The notes under the pieces were generated by a model. That model ran no database searches, had not been told where the DNA came from, and was given only the letters and a program-made list of their open reading frames with translations. Below are positions 24,410 to 30,648 of a stretch of DNA of 30,648 nucleotides, in pieces. Location: assembly GCA_021850555.1 (NCBI GenBank), contig JAJZLX010000523.1, forward strand, positions 1-30,648, given 5' to 3'. The stretch is from Pseudomonadota bacterium (GTDB taxonomy: Bacteria > Pseudomonadota > Gammaproteobacteria > Steroidobacterales > Steroidobacteraceae). Made by a program: the position numbers and the translations under genes. Each line of letters opens with the position of its first letter. The first letter of the stretch is position 1.

Positions 24410-26671
24410 TCAGGCGGCAGAGGCATCCGCGGAGCCGCCCGGCATCACGCCACAGTGACCGCAACGCTCGAGCAACGTGCTGAACTGAGCCGCGCTCAGC
24501 GGCCTGCTGTGCAGATAGCCTTGAGACTGCTCGCACCCCAGGTGCCAGAGCACGTCCAGCTGCTCCTGGGTCTCTACACCTTCCGCCACCGTCACCATGT
24601 TGAAGGTTCGCGCGATCGAGATGATGATCGACACCAGCCGCCTGCTGCGAGCATCGGCGGTCATCTCACCGATGAAGCTCCGATCAATCTTGAGGGTATC
24701 GATGGGCAGGTGGGCCAGCCGGCTCAACGACGAATACCCCGTGCCGAAATCGTCGATGGCGATCCTGACGCCGGCGGCACGCAGATTCTTCAGCTGACCG
24801 ATTTCCCCGGACGCATCGCCGCCCACTACTCCCTCAGTGATTTCCACGTCAAGACCGCAGCTGTCCGTCGACCACGAGCGCGTGTGCGCGAGAAAACGCT
24901 CCACGAAGTCGATCTCACGCAGCTGTATGGGTGATATGTTCACCGCCACGCGTATCGGAGACAGCCCGAGACTTCGCCAATGCTGGCAATCAAGCGCGGC
25001 CCGCTCAATCACCCACTCCCCGACGTCCACGATCAGCCCGCTCTCCTCGAGGAGCGGCAGGAATGCCGCCGGCGACACCAATCCCCGGTCCGGGTCGTTC
25101 CACCGAATGAGCGCTTCGGCGCCCTCGATGCGCCGGTGCGTGACGCTCACCTTGGGTTGATAATGAAGCTCGAATTCCCGCCGCTCGAGCGCCTGCCGCA
25201 GCCGGCGCTCGAGCGCGACCCTCGCAAGCGCCCGGGAGTGCTGTTCCGGGCTGTACTGCCCGTGGCGTTGGCCGCTGATCTTGGCATTGTGCAGCGACGC
25301 CTCGGCCCGCTGAACCAATGTGTCCGGATCGTCCCCGTCGTCCGGATGAAATGCGATACCACTGCGAGCGGCCACCGGTATGCCCTGGCCCGCCAATGAA
25401 AACGGCTCCTCGAGCATCTCATCCAGCTCTTCGCTCAGCCTCTCCAGTGCGGCCCGACTCCCTTGCCCGGCCGCTCTCGCAACGGCGAACGTTCCGCCGG
25501 AGAAATGCGCCAGCATCTCAGTGTCCTGAAACCGTCTTTTGAGACGATCCGCGACCAGCTGCAGCAGAAGATCGCCCGAATGACGTCCGAAGGAGTCGTT
25601 GATGGCATTGAGGTTCTGCACATCGAGGACCGCGATGGCACAACGAGACCGCGCGCCGGCCGGATCCTGCAGCAAGTGCCGCAGGCGTTGACAGAAAAGA
25701 GGCCGCTTTGCGAGGCCCGTGAGCACGTCGAAATAGGAAAGCAGCCGTACCTTCGATCCCTGGTGCAGGTACTGCAGGGCAAAGGAGAGATTGGCCGCCA
25801 CCTCCCGCAGCATCCGTGATTCCTCGACGCCGACCCCGCCGAGCTCGCCGCGGCCCAGCCCAAGAAACCCGATCGGGGTATTGTCGACCAGCAACGGCAA
25901 TCCTAGCACCGCGGGCCGGCCGCTCTGCGGATCACGGCACTCGAACGGCGCGGCGGCATCGCGCGCCCGGCCCCCGCTGCGCGCCTGCAGCTCGAGCGCC
26001 TTTTCGATGAGCTCGCAGCTCGCGTTGGCGGCCGCCCGGTCGGCACCCTCGTAGGTGAGCGGCTCGAGCGGCCGGTCTCCGTGTTGACGCAGGGCGACGA
26101 GGGCCGTCGGATAGCCGCCGACTGCGACCGCGAGACGACAGGCTTCGCGCAGAAGCTCGGGTCGTTCGCGGATGCGCACGACCGCGCCGTTGATTCCGCT
26201 CAGCATGCGCAGCACGCTCGTGAGGCGCTTGATCTGCTGCTCCTGCCTGTGCTGCACGGCGCGGGCCTGCGCCTCCTGAAGCGCACGCTTCACGGCAGGG
26301 CCCAGGCGCGCCAGGTTGGTTTTCAGCACGTAATCGACCGCGCCGCGGTGCAGCGCCTCGATGGCCCGCTCCTCGCCGATCGTCCCCGAGACAAAGAGAA
26401 ACGGCACTCCCGGCGCGCACTCGCGCGCAACTTCGAGCGCCCGCAGGCCGTTGAACTGCGGCAGCGTAAAGTCGGAAAGAATGACGGTCGGCTTGAATTC
26501 CAGCAACGCGGCGCGCATCGCCTCCTCCGTCTCGACCCGCCGTACGGTGTGGGCAATCTGCTCACCGAGCAGGTGGTGCGAGGCAAGCTCCGCCTCGAAT
26601 TCCATATCCTCAACCATCAAGACCCGAATCGCCGCCATGCGTTTGCTCTCACCTGAGTTCTTTGCGGCCAT
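24410..26671 (-). CDS. Response regulator with GAF, degenerate GGDEF and EAL domains (probable c-di-GMP phosphodiesterase)
   Basis: About 753 aa. Positions below count from an alternative GTG three codons upstream (26680). A receiver domain (18-135) has acidic Glu24/Asp25, phospho-acceptor Asp70, Ser98 and Lys120. A GAF-like sensor occupies about 160-310. The GGDEF domain (about 315-480) keeps LTGLAKR, but the signature is SGGTF (394-398), so cyclase activity is most likely lost. The EAL domain (about 490-740) keeps E-A-L (522-524), Asn581, Glu613, DDFGTG (643-648), Lys664, EGVE (700-703) and Gln720, so it should hydrolyse c-di-GMP. The ATG at 26671 has GGAG eight bases upstream; an ATG at 26638 is also possible. 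It lies downstream of the hybrid kinase in the same orientation and is its plausible output. Confidence 0.9.
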   Translation of the reverse strand: MAAKNSGESKRMAAIRVLMVEDMEFEAELASHHLLGEQIAHTVRRVETEEAMRAALLEFKPTVILSDFTLPQFNGLRALEVARECAPGVPFLFVSGTIGEERAIEALHRGAVDYVLKTNLARLGPAVKRALQEAQARAVQHRQEQQIKRLTSVLRMLSGINGAVVRIRERPELLREACRLAVAVGGYPTALVALRQHGDRPLEPLTYEGADRAAANASCELIEKALELQARSGGRARDAAAPFECRDPQSGRPAVLGLPLLVDNTPIGFLGLGRGELGGVGVEESRMLREVAANLSFALQYLHQGSKVRLLSYFDVLTGLAKRPLFCQRLRHLLQDPAGARSRCAIAVLDVQNLNAINDSFGRHSGDLLLQLVADRLKRRFQDTEMLAHFSGGTFAVARAAGQGSRAALERLSEELDEMLEEPFSLAGQGIPVAARSGIAFHPDDGDDPDTLVQRAEASLHNAKISGQRHGQYSPEQHSRALARVALERRLRQALERREFELHYQPKVSVTHRRIEGAEALIRWNDPDRGLVSPAAFLPLLEESGLIVDVGEWVIERAALDCQHWRSLGLSPIRVAVNISPIQLREIDFVERFLAHTRSWSTDSCGLDVEITEGVVGGDASGEIGQLKNLRAAGVRIAIDDFGTGYSSLSRLAHLPIDTLKIDRSFIGEMTADARSRRLVSIIISIARTFNMVTVAEGVETQEQLDVLWHLGCEQSQGYLHSRPLSAAQFSTLLERCGHCGVMPGGSADASAA

Positions 26672-26926
26672 GGCACCCACTCCGTATTCCAGGTGGGCCG
26701 CCCGGAAAAATGTACGGCAAAATGGCGAGGCGGGCGGCCTACGCGATTGAAAACCCTAGCACGCCCGCTTCGGTCCATCTGTGAACCATGCCGCGGGCGG
26801 CAATTCCCGTGCCAGGAGGGGCTTCCGGTTGACCTTCGGCGATGCCCCAGAGGGGCCGCAAGGCACGCCGGTGCCTGCCGGGCCGTGCAGACGGGCGGTC
26901 GGCCGCCGGCCGGGATCGGAGTTGCC

Positions 26927-29422
26927 TCAGTGCATCCCCGTCGGCGAGCCGGCTTGCAGCCCATCTGACAATGGAAGGGCTTGGAGGGTGAAGAAAAAGG
27001 TCGCGCCCCCGTTCATCACGGCATCCGCCCAAATCCGCCCGCCGTGCCGCGCGATGATGCGCTGGACGGTGGCCAGGCCCACGCCGCTGCCCTCGAAATC
27101 GTGCACCGCATGCAGTCGCTGAAACACCCCGAAAAGCTTGCCGGCGTACGCCATGTCGAAGCCGGCGCCATTGTCACGGATGAAGTAGACCAGCCCGCCG
27201 TCGCGCTCCTCGAGCCCGAATTCGATGTGTGCCGCGGCTCTCTTGCTGGTGAATTTCCACGCGTTGCCCAGGAGATTCTCCAGGACGACACGCAGCAGGC
27301 GTGGATCTCCGTCGGCGCGGACTTCATCGCGAATGACGAATTCCACCCGCCGCTCGGGGTCGGAATCGCGAAGCGTGCGCGCCACATCGGCCACCAGGCC
27401 GGAAAGATCGAAGACATGACGAGTCATCTCGGCGCGAGTGATTCGCGAGAGCTTCAAAAGATCCTCGATCAACTGCGCCATGCGCGTCCCGGACTCGCGG
27501 ATGAGACGCAGATACTTCCGTCCATCCTCATCGAGTTGTTGCAGCTTGCGCTCAGAGAGGATTTCCGCCATGCCGTTGATGCCTCGCAACGGGGCGCGCA
27601 AGTCGTGAGCCACGGAGTGCGTGAACGCATCGAGCTCGCGGTTTGCCTCCTCCAGCCGCCTCGTCCATTCACGCCGCTTCATCGCGAGTTGCACATGAGT
27701 ATTGACGCGGGCCAGAAGCTCCGCGGCGGAGAACGGCTTGACGAGGTAGTCGTCTGCGCCGGCCTCGAGCCCTTCGATGGCAGATTCCTGGCCGGCTCGG
27801 GCCGACAGCAGAATCACCGGGACGGATGCGGTGTGCGGTTCAGCTCGCAACGCACCCACTAGCTCGATGCCGCTCAATTCCGGCATCATGACATCGCTGA
27901 CGATGATGTCCGGCAAGTCCGCTCGCGCAGCGTCAAGACCCTGGCGACCATCGAATGCCGTCGACACCTCGTACGAGGGCGAGAGAAGTGCCGAGATGTA
28001 TTCGCGCAGATCCGCGTTATCGTCGACGATCAGCACGCGCGGGCGGATGCCTGAAGCAACCGGTTCCGGCGGCGCTCTGACAGCTCCTGTGACGTCGCTC
28101 GTCCGCAGCCAGCGGTGCGCGTCCGCGACGTGCGCCGCCCTTTCGGCTGTCGCGCGTTCCGGCCCGTCGGACTGGCTCACGGAATCCGCCGGGAGATGGG
28201 CGAATCCCTTGAGCAGCTCGACGCGGAACGTTGAACCGGATCCAGCGGTGCTGCTCACCTTCACCGATCCGCCGTGAAGCGCGACGGGCTCGCGAACGAG
28301 AGCGAGACCGATGCCGGTTCCCTCGCAGGCCCGGCCTGAAACGCCGGCGACGCGGTGAAATCGGTCAAAAACGTGCGGCAGCTCGTTCCCGGGAATGCCG
28401 ATGCCCGTATCGGCGACTTCGAGGATGATCTTGTCCGTCCCCTCGCGCAAACGGACCGTGATGCTTCCTTCGCGGGTGAATTTGAATGCGTTGGAAACGA
28501 GGTTGAGGACGATTTTCTCCCACATGTCCCGATCCACCCAGGCCGGCTGCGACAGCTCAGGACAGTCGACGTAGAGACGAAGCGAGCTCCTGGTGACGGC
28601 AGACTCGAACATCCCGGCAAGTTCCGCCGTGAGCTGCGCAAGGTCAAGTGGCGCGAAGCGCGCCTGCGCGCGGCCCGCCTGAAGCCGGGAGAAGTCGAGA
28701 AGCGCGTTGACGAGCTTCAGCAGTCTGAGGGCATTGTCGTGGGCAAGCGTGATCCGGTTCCTTTGCGCAGGCGCGAGCGGCTCATGGCGGTCGGCCAGCG
28801 CATCCTCGAGAGGGCCGAGCATCAGCGTCAGAGGTGTGCGGAATTCGTGACTGATGTTGCTGAAGAAGTCAGTCTTGGCACGATCGAGCTCCCTCAGCTT
28901 CTCGGTCGCCTCGCGCAGCGCCTCGTTTGCCGCGCCAAGCTCGCGGCTGCGGGCGAGGACCTCCCTCTCAAGCGCGCGCGCGGGGCTCAGCAGTCCGTCA
29001 TTGGAATCGCTGGCCCGTACGAGATCGGTTACGTCCTCGACCCTGTGCAGAATGTAGAGAATCTCGCCGGCTGCATCGAGAATCGGAATATTCTTCGGAC
29101 TCCAGTATCTGGAGAGAAATTCTCCGCCGGGACCCGGTATGTCGTACTTTTGTACGGCCATCGTATCGGGCGCGCGAGTGCTCATGACGCGCTCGAGCGA
29201 GACTCGCAGGTTGTGCGTGCCGGTGGCCGCGGGATCCGCAGGGTCGTCCGGAAACACCTCGAAAAGCCCGCGACCCAGGATCTGCTCGTGGGTAGTGTGG
29301 GTCGCGGTGAGACGCGCCCGGGTCGCCGCTACCATCGTGTAGCGGGGCGCGTCGGGCAACAGAACGAGAATGATATCCGGGGATTCCTCGAAGAGACGGC
29401 GGAAGTCGAGCTCGGTGGTCAC
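26927..29422 (-). CDS. Hybrid histidine kinase with two kinase cores flanking a receiver (PAS-HK-REC-HK)
   Basis: An 831-aa cytoplasmic protein with no membrane helix. An N-terminal PAS domain (about 5-135) is followed by a coiled linker rich in Glu/Arg/Leu (148-182). First kinase core: phospho-acceptor His192 in SHEFRTPL, N-box Asn311, DTGIGIPG (338-345), and GTGIGLAL. Receiver domain (about 461-580): Asp467/Asp468, phospho-acceptor Asp510 in VSDVMMP, Lys562. Second core: His606 in AHDLRAPL, Asn720 in [14 protein letters not shown] (750-755), GSGVGLA; this half resembles phytochrome-type kinases. Both look complete. The start is a GTG at 29422 with a weak ribosome binding site, 38 bases after a good promoter. 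The partner is probably the downstream EAL protein and/or the upstream HTH-receiver protein. Confidence 0.9.
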   Translation of the reverse strand: MTTELDFRRLFEESPDIILVLLPDAPRYTMVAATRARLTATHTTHEQILGRGLFEVFPDDPADPAATGTHNLRVSLERVMSTRAPDTMAVQKYDIPGPGGEFLSRYWSPKNIPILDAAGEILYILHRVEDVTDLVRASDSNDGLLSPARALEREVLARSRELGAANEALREATEKLRELDRAKTDFFSNISHEFRTPLTLMLGPLEDALADRHEPLAPAQRNRITLAHDNALRLLKLVNALLDFSRLQAGRAQARFAPLDLAQLTAELAGMFESAVTRSSLRLYVDCPELSQPAWVDRDMWEKIVLNLVSNAFKFTREGSITVRLREGTDKIILEVADTGIGIPGNELPHVFDRFHRVAGVSGRACEGTGIGLALVREPVALHGGSVKVSSTAGSGSTFRVELLKGFAHLPADSVSQSDGPERATAERAAHVADAHRWLRTSDVTGAVRAPPEPVASGIRPRVLIVDDNADLREYISALLSPSYEVSTAFDGRQGLDAARADLPDIIVSDVMMPELSGIELVGALRAEPHTASVPVILLSARAGQESAIEGLEAGADDYLVKPFSAAELLARVNTHVQLAMKRREWTRRLEEANRELDAFTHSVAHDLRAPLRGINGMAEILSERKLQQLDEDGRKYLRLIRESGTRMAQLIEDLLKLSRITRAEMTRHVFDLSGLVADVARTLRDSDPERRVEFVIRDEVRADGDPRLLRVVLENLLGNAWKFTSKRAAAHIEFGLEERDGGLVYFIRDNGAGFDMAYAGKLFGVFQRLHAVHDFEGSGVGLATVQRIIARHGGRIWADAVMNGGATFFFTLQALPLSDGLQAGSPTGMH

Positions 29423-29463
29423 TGCGTTAGGCCAGAGTCTGAGTGGTGCCGGCGCCAGCGAAG

Positions 29464-29494
29464 CATATTATGTAATATGATGAAGTTGCGTCAA
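29464..29494 (-). promoter_or_regulatory. Strong sigma-70-like promoter overlapping palindrome CATATTA-TG-TAATATG
   Basis: On the minus strand TTGACG (29489-29494) and CATAAT (29467-29472) are 16 bp apart, matching 5 of 6 consensus bases each. The perfect 16-bp palindrome at 29464-29479 covers the -10, so a dimeric regulator could block or remodel the promoter. It lies about 40 bp before the GTG start of the histidine kinase, separating that gene from the HTH-receiver gene upstream. The AT content is far above the surroundings. Confidence 0.6.
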
Positions 29495-29696
29495 TCGGCA
29501 TCCCCGGATTTGACACGCGCTGCTGCGCGCGTTGTCTCGGTACGCCCTGGCCGAGCGAGCGTGCCGGGGCGCCGGCAGGGGGCCGCGATACAACGCCCGG
29601 GGGTTGCGTTCCGCCGTCCTTTCGCGCGCCATGTGCGGCGCACCCGCCGATTGAAACGGCCGGCCGACGCCACCGGATTGCAGCTTGGCGCTGCGG

Positions 29697-30338
29697 TTAT
29701 GACGGCGGCCCGGCAGGCGCCTCATTCGCTCTCGGCGGCACGCTGATTCCGAGGGCTCGAAGGATCTCGTCACGCGAGGAGCTCTTCCCGAGCCACCGGT
29801 CGGCTCCCGCCGCCCGCACGGCCGTGATGTTCTCGTCCGTGAGCGAATTGGACAAGATGACCAGATTCGCCTTCGCGGCCGTCGGGCTTGTCCTGAGTCG
29901 CCGGCACAATTCGATCCCGTCGACGCGCGGCATGTACAGGTCGATGACCACAAGCTGCGGCCGGAACGTCGTGGTGAGCTGTCCCGCTTCGAAGCCATCG
30001 CTCGCCCATTCGACCCGAGCGTCCGGACAGGCCGCGGCAATGATCTCCCGAAGGTAAGTCGCAAACACCGGATCGTCGTCCACGAGCAACACGCGAAGCG
30101 CACCGTTCATGGCCGAATCCGTGCCGTCGTCGGTAGAAATTCCGTGCGCCGTGGCAAATGTCCGCAAGTCTTCCATCAGGAATCTCCGATGTCCGCCGGC
30201 GGTGCAAACCGCAGGCAGCAGCCCCTTGCGGGCCCATTCGCGCACCGTGACGGGCGAGACCATCAGCAGCGCGGCCGCCTGCTTGGATGTGCAGTACTTT
30301 TGAGTGGGCGTGTGCAAGATCGACGTGCGGGCATGCAC
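29697..30338 (-). CDS. Response regulator with N-terminal MerR/excisionase-like HTH and C-terminal receiver domain
   Basis: A 213-aa protein with reversed domain order for a response regulator. Residues 14-62 (KYCTSKQAAALLMVSPVTVREWARKG..., then TAGGHRRF) form the winged HTH of the MerR/excisionase group. Residues about 81-198 are a receiver with Asp87-89, phospho-acceptor Asp133 (VVIDLYMP), Ser163 and Lys185 (LGKSSS); all key positions are present. The start is a GTG at 30338; there is no ATG in frame before the HTH, and a -10-like CATAAT lies only 12 bp upstream, so the transcript may have almost no leader. It is followed after 274 bp by the hybrid kinase gene on the same strand and is a likely phospho-acceptor for it; direct DNA targets are unknown. 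Confidence 0.85.
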   Translation of the reverse strand: MHARTSILHTPTQKYCTSKQAAALLMVSPVTVREWARKGLLPAVCTAGGHRRFLMEDLRTFATAHGISTDDGTDSAMNGALRVLLVDDDPVFATYLREIIAAACPDARVEWASDGFEAGQLTTTFRPQLVVIDLYMPRVDGIELCRRLRTSPTAAKANLVILSNSLTDENITAVRAAGADRWLGKSSSRDEILRALGISVPPRANEAPAGPPS

Positions 30339-30554
30339 GAGTGCAGTGAATTATGTCTTCAGGATGCAGCATCGCTTCCGCCGGATCCAGCGTTTTCGTT
30401 GAATTCCTCGATTCCATCGCATTTGCGCGATCCGTGGGGCGCGGCGGGTTTGTCCGCCTTGGGAAGTGCGGACCTCGATGCCGCTACCGGACTGCGGCCG
30501 GTGCTCGTCGCGGGTCTCGTGCCGATTCCCGGACATCCGGCTATTCTTACTGTG
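30339..30554. other. Upstream region of the HTH-receiver gene
   Basis: About 215 bp without a recognised gene. It holds the -10-like CATAAT (30350-30355, minus strand) near the GTG start of the response regulator, without a good -35. A plus-strand open frame crosses it but is antisense to the regulator in its first half. Confidence 0.35.
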
Positions 30555-30648
30555 TCATAAGTTCCGCTTCGCGATCGGCAGCGCGCAGCAGGGGCAGCGG
30601 TCGAGCCGCTGCGCGATGGCGCGAGCCAGAAGGTAGCGAAGCGTTGGG
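30555..30648 (-). CDS. Possible C-terminal end of a gene running off the window
   Basis: The minus strand is open from the window edge to a TGA at 30555-30557, about 30 codons reading YLLARAIAQRLDRCPCCALPIAKRNL. Third positions are GC-rich as in the real genes, and the CPCC could be part of a metal site. It is too short to identify, and its start lies outside the window. Confidence 0.25.
   Translation of the reverse strand, partial: PTLRYLLARAIAQRLDRCPCCALPIAKRNL

Noticed and set aside
28355..29746. 463-codon plus-strand open frame
   Set aside because: It is antisense to the hybrid histidine kinase N-terminal half and its promoter, with no motif.

Overview
The window is about 30.6 kb of GC-rich bacterial chromosome, with GC-biased third codon positions. 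A TonB-dependent outer-membrane receptor, APC permease, LysR, AraC and RpiR regulators and c-di-GMP signalling proteins point to a Gram-negative proteobacterium with many transporters. A soil or water gammaproteobacterium fits best, but that is inference and no marker gene is present. I saw no rRNA, tRNA, CRISPR array, intact insertion sequence or phage gene.

Layout: (1) 1-5.4 kb is an oxidoreductase region with visible decay: a frameshifted C-terminal remnant of an Old Yellow Enzyme, an intact GabD-type aldehyde dehydrogenase, an orphan 56-aa N-terminus of an NAD-dependent epimerase/dehydratase, an intact ketopantoate-reductase-like protein and an intact DadA-type D-amino-acid dehydrogenase. 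(2) 6.0-7.0 kb holds a betaine--homocysteine methyltransferase. (3) 7.4-8.4 kb (minus) is a membrane protein plus winged-helix regulator pair, with a perfect ACTTTGC-GTG-GCAAAGT operator over its promoter. (4) 8.6-10.0 kb is an exported TPR-like protein coupled to a methyltransferase. (5) 10.2-19.8 kb is the most coherent system. An RpiR-type SIS-domain regulator is divergent from TonB receptor - dipeptide epimerase - membrane-anchored S12 serine hydrolase - second S12 serine hydrolase - APC permease. The last four genes are joined by ATGA or 0-1 bp junctions. It reads as a scavenging pathway for short peptides, probably containing D-residues: uptake across the outer membrane, periplasmic hydrolysis, inner-membrane import and epimerisation. 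(6) 20.5-24.4 kb has an AraC regulator with a DUF2000 protein, a truncated aldo/keto reductase, a complete aldo/keto reductase and a divergent LysR regulator with a palindromic site at its start. (7) 24.4-30.3 kb (minus) is a signalling module: an inverted response regulator (MerR/excisionase-like HTH then receiver), a hybrid histidine kinase with two complete kinase cores around one receiver, and a REC-GAF-degenerate GGDEF-EAL protein.

Three separate truncated oxidoreductases suggest ongoing gene loss around small redox enzymes. All functional statements come from reading motifs by eye; no database search was run.
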